From the NCBI RefSeq assembly GCF_004102025.1, contig NZ_CP025228.1, positions 682,001-746,000 on the forward strand: a DNA stretch of 64,000 nucleotides. Reading direction: 5' to 3'. Positions 26,084 to 34,882 of this stretch are shown one piece after another. Positions within the stretch are counted from its first letter, which is position 1. Every line of letters begins with the position of its first letter. Source of the stretch: Actinomyces qiguomingii (lineage in GTDB: Bacteria > Actinomycetota > Actinomycetes > Actinomycetales > Actinomycetaceae). The position numbers and the translations under genes are program-made. The notes below the pieces were generated by a model. That model did no database searches. It had not been told where the DNA came from and saw only the letters and a program-made list of their open reading frames with translations.

Positions 26084-28054
26084 ATGTCCACCGTCTTCCA
26101 CGTATCCCCGTCCGGCTCCGATACCGGCCCCGGCGACGCCGCCACCCCCTTTCGCACCATCAACCGGGCCGCCCGGGCCGCCATGCCCGGCGACACCGTC
26201 CTGATCCACGAGGGCACCTACCGCGAGTGGGTGCGCCCTCCGCGCACCGGGCGAGATGAGGAGCGCCGCATCACCTTCGCTGCCGCCCCCGGCGAGCGCC
26301 CGGTGATCAAGGGCTCGGAGGTCGTGACCGGCTGGGAGCGGGAGACGGGCGCCGTATGGCGGGCGGAACTGCCCAATGCCATGTTCGGCGACTTCAACCC
26401 CTTCGCCGAGCAGATCGAGGGTGACTGGATCGTCTACCCCACCCGGCAGGCCCCGCGCAAGCACTTGGGAGAGGTGTACCTGAATGGGCGCAGCTTATTC
26501 GAGGTGACCAGTCGGGCGGAGGTCGATTGTCCGCCCAGGCGAACCCAGGACGTCGACCAGTGGACCGGCACGCCTGAGCCCGTGCGCGACCCGGACTGGA
26601 CCCGGCGCGTTTGGTACGCGGAGGTGGGGGAGCGGGCCACTACGGTGTGGGCGAACTTCGGGCCAGCAGATCCCAATGAGTCGCTGGTGGAGGTTAACGT
26701 GCGCTGCAGCGTGTTCTACCCAGAGGTGCACCACATCAACTACATCACTGTGCGCGGCTTGGAGCTGGCGCAGGCCGCCACGCCCTGGGCACCGCCGACG
26801 GCGGACCAGCCCGGCCTGATCGGGCCCAACTGGGCCAAGGGCTGGGTGATTGAGGACTGCGACATCCACGACGCCAAGTGCTCCGCCGTATCTCTGGGCA
26901 AGGAGAACTCTTCCGGGGCGAATTGGGCCGCCGAGCGTCTGGACAAGCCCGGCTACCAGTACCAGCTGGAGGCGGTGTTCTCGGCCCGTCGGGTGGGCTG
27001 GTCCAGGGAGTTGATCGGCTCGCATGTGGTGCGGCGTAATCACATTTATGACTGTGGACAGACCGGCATTGTCGGGCACCTGGGCTGCGTGTTCTCGGTG
27101 GTTGAGGACAATCATATCCACCACATTGCCACCAAGCGCGAGTTCTACGGCTACGAGATCGCCGGCATCAAACTCCACGCCGCCATCGACGTGGTCCTGC
27201 GCCACAACCTGATAGAGGACTGCACGCTGGGAACATGGCTGGACTGGCAGGCACAGGGCACGCGCGTGACCCGCAATGTGTACCGCCGCAACACCCGTGA
27301 CCTGTTCATCGAGGTCAGTCACGGCCCCTACCTAGTGGACCACAACGTTTTCGCCTCGCCGGTCTCCCTGGAGGGGCATTCCCAGGGGGGTGCGTATGTC
27401 AATAATCTCCTGCTGGGCGTGGTCGCCAACCAACCCATTATCGAGCGGCCCACGCCCTACCATCTGCCGCATTCCACGGAGGTCGCCGGCTATGCGGCCA
27501 TCCGTGGCGGGGACGACCGCTACATCGCGAACCTATTCTTGTCCGCGGTTGGGGAAGCGGCCTTCACTAGCCCTCCGGCTCACCGGCGGATCAGCGACGG
27601 CACCGCCCTGTTCGATGGGCATCCCCACGGGGTGGAGGCCTACCTGGCGCAGGTCAACGACCCCTCCAAGGGGGACCACGAGCGGTTTGAGGGCGTGGAG
27701 CTTCCCGTGCACGTGCGCGACAACGCCTACGGCAACGGCGCCACCGCCTATGCGCAGGAGATTCGGCCGACCCACCTGGGGCGGGTGCGCGCGGGAGTAG
27801 AGGATGCTCCGGGAGGCGGTGTGGAACTGGCGATTGAGCTGCCGGAGGCCTTCGCCGCGGCCGTCTCGACGACGATCGCCGGGCGGGCGCTGGGGCGCGC
27901 CTGGTATCCCGACGCCGCCTGGGAGAATCCCGACGGCACCGAGGCCTTCGCCGACGTCGACCTGGCGGGTGGGGTTAAGGAGCACGACGCCGCCTACCCG
28001 GCCGGCCCGCTAGCCGGTCTGAAGACGGGGATGAATCGCGTGCGGATCTGGTGA
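26084..28054 (+). CDS. Beta-xylosidase (GH120)
   Basis: A cytoplasmic right-handed beta-helix enzyme of 656 residues that should release xylose from xylooligosaccharides. The N-terminus has the GH120 layout (FHVSPSGSDTGPG, PGDTVLIHEGTYREW). The nucleophile and acid/base known for Thermoanaerobacterium XylC (D382 and E405) correspond to D387 in TWLDWQ and E410 in LFIEVS, with identical 23-residue spacing. There is no signal peptide. It ends the importer operon that begins at 21840. Confidence 0.88.
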   Translation: MSTVFHVSPSGSDTGPGDAATPFRTINRAARAAMPGDTVLIHEGTYREWVRPPRTGRDEERRITFAAAPGERPVIKGSEVVTGWERETGAVWRAELPNAMFGDFNPFAEQIEGDWIVYPTRQAPRKHLGEVYLNGRSLFEVTSRAEVDCPPRRTQDVDQWTGTPEPVRDPDWTRRVWYAEVGERATTVWANFGPADPNESLVEVNVRCSVFYPEVHHINYITVRGLELAQAATPWAPPTADQPGLIGPNWAKGWVIEDCDIHDAKCSAVSLGKENSSGANWAAERLDKPGYQYQLEAVFSARRVGWSRELIGSHVVRRNHIYDCGQTGIVGHLGCVFSVVEDNHIHHIATKREFYGYEIAGIKLHAAIDVVLRHNLIEDCTLGTWLDWQAQGTRVTRNVYRRNTRDLFIEVSHGPYLVDHNVFASPVSLEGHSQGGAYVNNLLLGVVANQPIIERPTPYHLPHSTEVAGYAAIRGGDDRYIANLFLSAVGEAAFTSPPAHRRISDGTALFDGHPHGVEAYLAQVNDPSKGDHERFEGVELPVHVRDNAYGNGATAYAQEIRPTHLGRVRAGVEDAPGGGVELAIELPEAFAAAVSTTIAGRALGRAWYPDAAWENPDGTEAFADVDLAGGVKEHDAAYPAGPLAGLKTGMNRVRIW

Positions 28055-28149
28055 TTCAGATGCGGCTCAGCCCGCTGCTGCTCTGGGCGAGGGCGGCCGC
28101 GTGTCTGAGCGCTCATGAAACAGGTTCTTCCGGTTTGAGCCGCGTTCGC

Positions 28150-28204
28150 CGAGTTCGGTCGAAATAACCATCGAGTTCGGTAGATATAACCATCGAGTTC
28201 GGTT
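28150..28204 (+). repeat. 22-bp repeat, about 2.5 units
   Basis: A partial unit (28150-28166), one full unit (28167-28188) and a truncated unit (28189-28204) with the core ACCATCGAGTTCGGT. It lies just after the ISL3-like left end and downstream of the GH120 gene. Confidence 0.85.
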
Positions 28205-28500
28205 GGTGGGGTCGGCGGGCCCGGGGGAAGTGTCCAGATTCGGCACGAACGATGTTCCCTCGCCCGACGCCGCGCACCAGATCCGCATGATTCCAACCAA
28301 TCCGAGGGCGTGTGCTGGGAGGGGCGCGGTGTTGGTGCCGATTTTGGACACTTTGGCTCCCAGGCGCCGGCCTACCGTCCTGATGCGGTAAGCAGGCCAG
28401 GGCCTCTGGTCACCAACCCGGCCCCCTTGTCCGATCGCTGGGACGTCTTTGGCGATGAACTTGGCCCGTGGCCCAACCGGACGCGCGGCCCGGCCCGGCC

Positions 28501-28585
28501 CACAGTCCGGCCCGGCCCACAGACCAGCCCGGCCCACAGACCAGCCTGGCCCACAGTCCAGCCCGGCCCACAGTCCAGCCCGGCC
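28501..28585 (+). repeat. 17-bp tandem repeat, five units
   Basis: CACAG recurs at 28501, 28518, 28535, 28552 and 28569, exactly 17 bp apart, in units such as CACAGTCCAGCCCGGCC. Short GC-rich tandem repeats of this kind can vary in copy number. Confidence 0.85.
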
Positions 28586-28738
28586 GCTGCCAGGCCGGGC
28601 CTGGGCCGGCCATGCCGGCGACGTCCGCGGCCGGCAGCCGGCCGGGCCCACGCCCACCCACTACACCCTCAAACGCGAAGAGCCGTTCTCACTTCTGCCT
28701 GCGGTGCACAAGCGCTGAGGACCCGCGCGTGGGCGGGC

Positions 28739-28791
28739 TTGTCACGAGCAGATATAAGTGCTAGCGTGCAACTAAATGGACCGTCCGGTCC
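28739..28791 (+). promoter_or_regulatory. Promoter and dyad upstream of the ChvE-type operon
   Basis: TTGTCA (28739-28744) and TAGCGT (28762-28767) are 17 bp apart. GGACCG-TC-CGGTCC (28778-28791) is a perfect 6-bp dyad placed near the expected transcription start and may bind an unidentified repressor. Confidence 0.55.
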
Positions 28792-28821
28792 GTACCCATA
28801 TCCCCGAGGCGAGGAGGCCTC

Positions 28822-29943
28822 ATGTCAGATTTGTCTCGAAGGTCGTTCATGACGGTCGGTTCCGTCGCGACCGCCGCCCTGTTGGCGGCGTGCACCGCGG
28901 AGCGGACGGCCGACTACTACGGCGACGTCAGCGGCGGTGAGGGCGCCCTGATAGGCGTATCCATGCCCACCAAGAACCTGGAGCGCTGGAGCCGTGACGG
29001 TGAGAACCTCAAGTCGCTGCTAGAGGATCTGGGCTATTCCGTGGAACTGCAGTTCGCCGACAACAAGGTCGAGCAGCAGAACTCCCAGATCCAGACCATG
29101 CTCAACAAGTCCCCGGCGGTGATCGTCGTCGGCTCCATCGACGGTTCCGCGCTTGGCCCGGTGCTCCAGCGCGCCGCCGGACTCGGGGTCAAGATCATCG
29201 CCTACGACCGCCTCATCCGTGACACCGAGGCGGTCGACTATTACGTGACCTTCGACAACTACAACGTCGGCGCCATGCAGGGGCAATACATCGTCGACTC
29301 CCTCGAGCTCGAAACGGCCTCCGGCCCCTTCAACTTCGAGCCCTTCGCAGGCTCTCCGGACGACAACAACGCCCGCTTCTTCTTCGAAGGCGCCTGGGAC
29401 GTGCTTAACCCCTACATCGAGTCCGGCAAGCTGGTGTGCCCCTCGGGCAAACTGCCTGCCAGCGTTGACGACTGGCAGTCGATCGGGATCCAGGCCTGGT
29501 CCAACACCACCGCGCAGGCAGAGATGGAGAACCGTCTGAACTCCTTCTACTCCACCACCGAGCGCGTTGACGTCATCCTGTCTCCGAACGATGCCATCGC
29601 CCTGGGGGTGGGACAGGCCTTGGCCTCCGCCGGCTACAACGACGACAACTGGCCGGTGCTGACTGGGCAGGATGCCGACCAGGCCAACGTTGAGAACATC
29701 GTCAAGGGCCGCCAGTCCATGACAGTCTTCAAGGACACCCGCCTGCTGGGGGAACGCTGCGCCACCATGGTCGACCAGATCGCGCGGGGCCAGGAGGTGG
29801 AGGTCAATGACACCGAGTCCTACGACAACGGCCAGCTCGTGGTTCCCTCCTACCTGCTTGATCCGGTCGCCGTCGACGCCGACAACGTCCAGGAGGTCCT
29901 GGTGGACTCCGGCTACTACACCGCGACGGAGGTCGGGCTTTAA
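28822..29943 (+). CDS. Monosaccharide-binding lipoprotein, ChvE-like
   Basis: This is the binding protein of a CUT2-class monosaccharide importer, 373 residues. The N-terminus has a good Tat motif (SRRSFM) and a lipobox LLAAC. The body is the periplasmic-binding type 1 fold (GVSMPTKNLERW, IIAYDRLIRDT, ILSPNDAIALG), closest to ChvE/MmsE proteins that bind several aldoses including glucose, xylose and arabinose. GAGGAGG lies before the ATG. Its TAA overlaps the next gene's ATG (TAATG). Ligand inferred only from family. Confidence 0.88.
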   Translation: MSDLSRRSFMTVGSVATAALLAACTAERTADYYGDVSGGEGALIGVSMPTKNLERWSRDGENLKSLLEDLGYSVELQFADNKVEQQNSQIQTMLNKSPAVIVVGSIDGSALGPVLQRAAGLGVKIIAYDRLIRDTEAVDYYVTFDNYNVGAMQGQYIVDSLELETASGPFNFEPFAGSPDDNNARFFFEGAWDVLNPYIESGKLVCPSGKLPASVDDWQSIGIQAWSNTTAQAEMENRLNSFYSTTERVDVILSPNDAIALGVGQALASAGYNDDNWPVLTGQDADQANVENIVKGRQSMTVFKDTRLLGERCATMVDQIARGQEVEVNDTESYDNGQLVVPSYLLDPVAVDADNVQEVLVDSGYYTATEVGL

Positions 29944-31529
29944 TGGCTGCCCAGACCATTCTCGAGATGCGCCACATCACCAAGGCCTTCGGCTCTTTTA
30001 AAGCGCTGGAAGACGTCAACCTGGAGGTCCGGCGCGGGGAGATCCACGCCGTGTGTGGGGAGAACGGTGCCGGCAAGTCCACGCTGATGAATGTGCTCTC
30101 CGGGGTGTGGCCGCGTGGCACCTACGACGGCGAAATCTACTACGACGGTCAGGTCCGTGAGTTCCGCTCGATTCGGGACTCGGAGGCCGTCGGCATCGTC
30201 ATCATTCACCAGGAGTTGGCCCTGAGTCCCTTCCTGTCCGTGGCTGAGAACATCTTCATGGGAAATGAGAAGTCCACCCGCGGCTTCATCGACTGGGATG
30301 CCACCAATGAGGCGGCCGCCGCGTTACTGGATGAGGTCGGCCTGGACATCCCGCCGCAGACGCGCGTTGCCGACCTCGGCGTCGGTCAGCAGCAGCTGGT
30401 GGAAATCGCCAAGGCGCTGTCCAAGGATGTGCGCCTACTCATCCTGGACGAGCCCACCGCCGCCCTCAACGACGACGATTCCGCCCACCTGCTCGACCTT
30501 ATGCGGGGCCTGCGTGAGCGCGGCATCACCATGGTGATGATCTCCCACAAGCTGGCGGAAGTGGCCACAATCGCCGATCGCACAACTGTCATCCGCGACG
30601 GCCACACCGTCCAGACGGCACCCCTGCACGGCGTCGACGCCATTGACGAGGACGAGATCATCCGCTTGATGGTGGGACGTGAGTTGTCCAGCCGCTTCCC
30701 CGAGCACACTGCGCATGTGGGGGAGGAGGTCTTGCGGATCGACCACTGGACCGCTCACCACCCCATCGACACCTCCCGCGCCGTCGTCGACGACGCCGCC
30801 TTGAGTCTGCGCCGCGGAGAGATCGTCGGGCTCGCCGGGCTTATGGGGGCCGGCCGCACCGAGTTGGCCATGAGCCTGTTCGGCCGCTCCTGGGGCACCG
30901 ACATCTCCGGAACCGTCTACAAGGACGGTGAGGAGATCTCCACCGCCACCGTGCGCCAGGCCATCGACAACGGCCTGGCCTACGTCACCGAGGACCGCAA
31001 GGTGCTCGGACTGAACCTCATCCAGGACGTCAAGACCAACACCACCGCCGCCGCCCTGAACAAGGTCGCCTCCCGCGGTATTGTCGACGACGCCGCGGAG
31101 GAGGAGGTGGCCGAACGCTATCGGCGCGAACTGCGCACCAAGACGGAGTCGCTCGCCACCCCGGTCGGCTCCTTGTCAGGAGGCAACCAGCAGAAGGTGG
31201 TTCTGGCCAAATGGATGTTCTCCGATCCCGACGTGCTGATCCTTGATGAGCCCACGCGCGGTATCGACGTGGGCGCGAAATACGAGATCTATCAGATCAT
31301 CAACCAGCTCGCCGACGCGGGCAAGGCCGTACTCGTCATCTCCTCGGAGCTGCCCGAGCTCCTGGGGATCTGCGACCGCATCTACACGATGAGCCAAGGC
31401 CGTATCACCGGGCAGTTGCCCCGGGCCGAGGCCACGCAGGAGAACCTCATGAAGCTTATGACCATCGAGAAGGACGCCGTCGGCCAGGAGCATGCGCCGC
31501 GCGCGGAAAAGGAAGGAACACAGCGATGA
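29943..31529 (+). CDS. Sugar ABC transporter ATPase (GguA/XylG type)
   Basis: A double ATPase of 528 residues. The first half has Walker A GENGAGKST, signature LGVGQQQLVEIAKAL and Walker B LILDEPTAAL. The second half has the degenerate Walker A typical of this class (GLMGAGRTE), signature LSGGNQQKVVLAKWM and LILDEPTRGID. This organisation is standard for CUT2 importers such as MmsA/GguA and XylG. It overlaps the next gene by 4 bp. Confidence 0.93.
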   Translation: MAAQTILEMRHITKAFGSFKALEDVNLEVRRGEIHAVCGENGAGKSTLMNVLSGVWPRGTYDGEIYYDGQVREFRSIRDSEAVGIVIIHQELALSPFLSVAENIFMGNEKSTRGFIDWDATNEAAAALLDEVGLDIPPQTRVADLGVGQQQLVEIAKALSKDVRLLILDEPTAALNDDDSAHLLDLMRGLRERGITMVMISHKLAEVATIADRTTVIRDGHTVQTAPLHGVDAIDEDEIIRLMVGRELSSRFPEHTAHVGEEVLRIDHWTAHHPIDTSRAVVDDAALSLRRGEIVGLAGLMGAGRTELAMSLFGRSWGTDISGTVYKDGEEISTATVRQAIDNGLAYVTEDRKVLGLNLIQDVKTNTTAAALNKVASRGIVDDAAEEEVAERYRRELRTKTESLATPVGSLSGGNQQKVVLAKWMFSDPDVLILDEPTRGIDVGAKYEIYQIINQLADAGKAVLVISSELPELLGICDRIYTMSQGRITGQLPRAEATQENLMKLMTIEKDAVGQEHAPRAEKEGTQR

Positions 31530-32713
31530 GTCCTAATTCGACCGGTGCCAGACTGCGTGAGTCACTCGGCCGCAACCTGCGCCAGTACGGCATTCTCGCC
31601 GCCCTGGTGGTGATCATCATTTTCTTCCAGTTCCTCACCGGCGGACTGCTGCTCGCGCCCAATAACGTTGCCAGCCTCATTCAGCAGAACGCCTACGTGA
31701 TGATCCTGGCAGTGGGTATGGTCATGATCATCATCGCCCGGCACATCGATCTGTCGGTCGGTTCGATCGTCGGGTTCGTGGGTGGCGTCATCGGGCTGCT
31801 CGTGGTCAACTCCGGGGTGCCGTGGCCGGTGGCCGTGCTGGTGGCAATTGCCATCGGCCTGCTGATCGGCTGCTGGCAAGGGTTCTGGGTGGCGATCATG
31901 GAGATCCCGGCGTTTATCGTGACCCTGGGCAGCATGCTCATTTTCCGTGGACTGACTGTGGTGCTGGTTCAGCGCACCGTCTCTGGGCTGCCGCCCAGCT
32001 TCGTGTCCATCGCCAACGGCTCACTGCCCGCCTGGCTGGGATATTTCAAGAACTATGACGGCGTCACCATCCTGATCGGTGCGGTCGCCATAGCCGGGCT
32101 GGTGCTGACCCAGCTGCGTACCCGCCGTCGCAATCGCGCCGCGGGACGGGCAGTCGACGCGGCAGGTGTGGTGGCGCTGCGCCTGGTGGTTTTCGCCGCC
32201 GCAATCGGGTTCTTCACCATGCTGCTGGCCTACTCGGCCGGCGGCACCCCGATCGTGCTGGTGATCGTGGGTGCGGTCATCCTCATCTACTCATTCGTCA
32301 TGAACAAGAGCGTATTTGGGCGCCACATCTACGCCGTGGGCGGTAACCTCAAGGCGGCGCGTCTGTCCGGCGTGAACGTCAAGCGGGTGGACTTCATGGT
32401 GTTCGTGAACATGGGCTTCCTTGCCTCGCTGGCGGCGATTGTGACCACCTCGCGGGCCGGTGCAGCGGTCTCCACCGCCGGCAACCTGTATGAGATGGAC
32501 GCGATCGCGGCGGCTTACATCGGCGGCGCCGCGGTCTCTGGCGGTGTCGGACGAGTGTCCGGCGCCATCATCGGTGCGCTGATCATGGGCGTGCTCAACA
32601 TGGGGCTTTCCATCATGGCAGTTGATTCCGCCTGGCAGCAGGCCATTAAGGGCCTGGTGTTGGTGCTTGCCGTCGCCGTGGACATAGTCGGCAAGCGCCG
32701 CAGCGCCGCCTGA
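31526..32713 (+). CDS. Sugar ABC transporter permease (GguB/XylH type)
   Basis: The 395-residue membrane subunit of the CUT2 importer. It has about ten hydrophobic segments and the family motifs IIARHIDLSVGSIVGFVGG and FGRHIYAVGGNLKAARLSG, with the longer central insertion typical of XylH/GguB rather than RbsC. It completes the three-gene operon and ends 35 bp before a convergent LacI gene. Substrate is most likely an aldopentose or glucose. Confidence 0.92.
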   Translation: MSPNSTGARLRESLGRNLRQYGILAALVVIIIFFQFLTGGLLLAPNNVASLIQQNAYVMILAVGMVMIIIARHIDLSVGSIVGFVGGVIGLLVVNSGVPWPVAVLVAIAIGLLIGCWQGFWVAIMEIPAFIVTLGSMLIFRGLTVVLVQRTVSGLPPSFVSIANGSLPAWLGYFKNYDGVTILIGAVAIAGLVLTQLRTRRRNRAAGRAVDAAGVVALRLVVFAAAIGFFTMLLAYSAGGTPIVLVIVGAVILIYSFVMNKSVFGRHIYAVGGNLKAARLSGVNVKRVDFMVFVNMGFLASLAAIVTTSRAGAAVSTAGNLYEMDAIAAAYIGGAAVSGGVGRVSGAIIGALIMGVLNMGLSIMAVDSAWQQAIKGLVLVLAVAVDIVGKRRSAA

Positions 32714-32748
32714 AGCATGGTCGTCTCGGGCTCGGCGCCGACCGTGTT

Positions 32749-33774
32749 TCAGGATCGCTGTGGCGGCGCCGTCGACGCTCGCACCACCAATGAGGTGGGC
32801 ACCAGTTCCTGACCGGTCTGCGCCACCCCGGTGTTCATCATGTGTACCAGACGTGCCATGCAGGCGCGTCCCATTCCGGCGAAGTCTTGGTGCACGGTGG
32901 TCAGTGGGGGAGCGAAGTCCGCGGCCAGGGGGATGTCGTCAAAGCCCACCACGGACAGGTCCTGCGGAACGCGCCGACCCAGGTCCTGCGCGGCGTGCAG
33001 CAGCCCGAGGGACATCTCGTCGTTGGCGCAGAAGACCGCGGTGCAGGTCGGATCCTGCAGCAGGTCTCGTGCGGCACGATATCCGGAGGCGGCCGACCAG
33101 TCACCGTGCGCCGGCTCGGGCACCTGGCGTCCGGCCTCGGTGAGTACCTCACGCCATGCCCTTTCACGGCGCTGCGCGGAGTAGGAGTGGGCCGGGCCGG
33201 TGATGTGATGGACGGTCCGATGGCCCAGTGCCAGCAGATGCTCGACAGCGCTACGGGTGCCGGCGGCCTGATCGGTGTCTACCACGGCGTGCTCGGGGCC
33301 CAGGGCCGAGTCGACGACGACCAGGTGCTCCACGTCCGGGACGGTGAAGGAGGTTCCTTCGGCGTTGTCCGGCATGGATTCCATTACCAGGATGACGCCG
33401 TCCACCAGCATTTCATGCAGGCGATCGAAGGCTCCGGACACCGAGGCGGTGGTGCGTGCCTGCGGTGCCAGGAGAGTGACCGTGTAACCGTGGGCGCAAG
33501 CCGATTCGGAGATGGCTGCCAGGGTGGAGGTGTTGCCCGTGGTGGTCAAATCGAACATGACCACGCCTATATTGCGGAAGCTGCCGCGCTTGAGAGCGCG
33601 GGCGGCAGCGTTAGGGCGATAGCCGAGTGTGCGCATGGCGGCGACCACCCGCTCGCGGGTCTCGGGGACTACGCCTTCGTATCCGTTGGAGACGCGTGAG
33701 ACGGTCTGTGCGGACACACCCGCCGCCCGGGCCACATCTGCCATGGAGACCTGACGACGGCGTCGGGTGGGCAT
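32749..33774 (-). CDS. LacI-family regulator of the tandem-binding-protein ABC operon
   Basis: A 341-residue repressor with the HTH VSMADVARAAGVSAQTVSRVSN at the N-terminus and a sugar-binding domain ending in SLVVRASTAPP. The ATG at 33774 has ACAGGAGT at proper spacing; an in-frame ATG at 33822 would add 16 residues. It is divergent from the ABC operon that starts at 33951, and the gap holds a LacI-type dyad. Confidence 0.87.
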   Translation of the reverse strand: MPTRRRRQVSMADVARAAGVSAQTVSRVSNGYEGVVPETRERVVAAMRTLGYRPNAAARALKRGSFRNIGVVMFDLTTTGNTSTLAAISESACAHGYTVTLLAPQARTTASVSGAFDRLHEMLVDGVILVMESMPDNAEGTSFTVPDVEHLVVVDSALGPEHAVVDTDQAAGTRSAVEHLLALGHRTVHHITGPAHSYSAQRRERAWREVLTEAGRQVPEPAHGDWSAASGYRAARDLLQDPTCTAVFCANDEMSLGLLHAAQDLGRRVPQDLSVVGFDDIPLAADFAPPLTTVHQDFAGMGRACMARLVHMMNTGVAQTGQELVPTSLVVRASTAPPQRS

Positions 33775-33857
33775 CCGCTGACTCCTGTCTGCGCGTGGGC
33801 GGTTACCGGATGTTGACAACACCTGAGTCTATGTGACACGCTGTTACGCGTCCACAA

Positions 33858-33871
33858 TGTTTGCGCAACCA
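33858..33871 (+). promoter_or_regulatory. LacI-type operator
   Basis: TGTTTGCGCAACCA is a near-perfect 14-bp palindrome centred on GCGC, the usual form of LacI-family operators, between the divergent regulator and ABC permease genes. A TTGACA at 33813-33818 upstream may be the -35 of the permease operon, but I cannot assign a good -10. Confidence 0.6.
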
Positions 33872-33950
33872 TGGCTGTCGTGGCAGCTGATTTCGTAAAC
33901 ATCCCAACTTCCCATCCCACTCCGCTCAGTGCAGAGACGGAAGGACAGGC

Positions 33951-34880
33951 ATGTCGGCGATCCCCGTCGCAGCGAGCACGTCAAGTGCCGCAGACCATAC
34001 GCAGGTACCCACCAGGCGCCCCAGACGTCGCTGGACCGGATGGGGCTTCGTGGGCCCTTTCATGTCGGTCTTCGCCTTCGTCTTCCTGGCGCCCATTGGC
34101 TACTCGATCTACCTGAGTCTGTTCCAGAACCGGCTGGTAGGCGGCAACCAGTTCGTGGGCCTGAGCAACTACACCCAGCTGTTGGCCGATCCACAGTTCT
34201 GGGAGGCCTTCGGCCGCGTGGCCCTGTTCCTGGTGGTCCAGGTGCCCATCATGCTCACGCTGTCACTGCTGGCGGCCCTGGCGATTGACTCCCTGAAGCT
34301 CTACGGCACGGCCTTCTTCCGCATCTCCATCTTCATGCCCTATGCCGTTCCCGCGGTGGTGGCCGCCCTCATGTGGGGCTTCATGTACGGCAACCGCTTC
34401 GGACTGGTCGGCTCGCTGTCCGACTTCCTGGGTGTGACCATCCCCGATCCGCTGGGCGCCAACGTCATCCTGGTGTCCATCGGCAACATCGTCACCTGGG
34501 AGTTCGTCGGCTACAACATGCTGATCTTCTACTCCTCGCTGAAGACCATCCCGCACAGCCTGTATGAGGCTGCCGCCATCGACGGCGCCGGCGAGTGGCG
34601 CATAATCACTGCGATCAAGATCCCGGCGCTGCGTGGCGCCTTGGGAATCGCCACGATCTTCTCGATCATCGGCTCCTTTCAGCTGTTCAACGAGCCCTCC
34701 ATCCTTCAGAACCTGGCTCCCAACGCGATCACCACCTATTACACGCCCAACTACTACGCCTACAACCTGTCTTTCGCCGGGCAGCAGTACAACTACTCGG
34801 CCACCGTTGCCATTGTCATGGGCCTGATCACCATGGCCGTGGCCTATCTCGTTCAGCTGCGCGGGAACCGGGAGAACTGA
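33951..34880 (+). CDS. ABC sugar permease, MalF type
   Basis: A 309-residue CUT1 permease with a hydrophilic N-terminus (about 30 residues), six membrane helices and an EAA loop (YEAAAIDGAGEWRIITAIKIPAL). It is the first gene of a four-gene operon: two permeases followed by two binding proteins. Specificity is not evident from sequence. Confidence 0.9.
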   Translation: MSAIPVAASTSSAADHTQVPTRRPRRRWTGWGFVGPFMSVFAFVFLAPIGYSIYLSLFQNRLVGGNQFVGLSNYTQLLADPQFWEAFGRVALFLVVQVPIMLTLSLLAALAIDSLKLYGTAFFRISIFMPYAVPAVVAALMWGFMYGNRFGLVGSLSDFLGVTIPDPLGANVILVSIGNIVTWEFVGYNMLIFYSSLKTIPHSLYEAAAIDGAGEWRIITAIKIPALRGALGIATIFSIIGSFQLFNEPSILQNLAPNAITTYYTPNYYAYNLSFAGQQYNYSATVAIVMGLITMAVAYLVQLRGNREN

Positions 34881-34882
34881 GT

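Larger units (their letters stand above)
28123..28684 (+). mobile_element. Possible MITE-like element, divergent class
   Basis: The left edge GGTTCTTCCGGTTTGAG and the right edge (reverse strand GGCTCTTCGCGTTTGAGGG) match the ISL3-like ends of the elements at 8692 and 39033, but the flanks ATGAAACA and GTTCTCAC do not match, so it may be a hybrid or old copy. The left half contains the 22-bp repeat (28150-28204) and is shared with 62623-62756. No convincing gene is present between 28055 and 28821. Confidence 0.5.

Noticed and set aside
28310..28852. A 180-codon frame over the 17-bp tandem array
   Set aside because: The repetitive Ala/Gly/Pro composition comes from the tandem repeat, the frame runs into the promoter and start of the ChvE-like gene, and there is no ribosome site.
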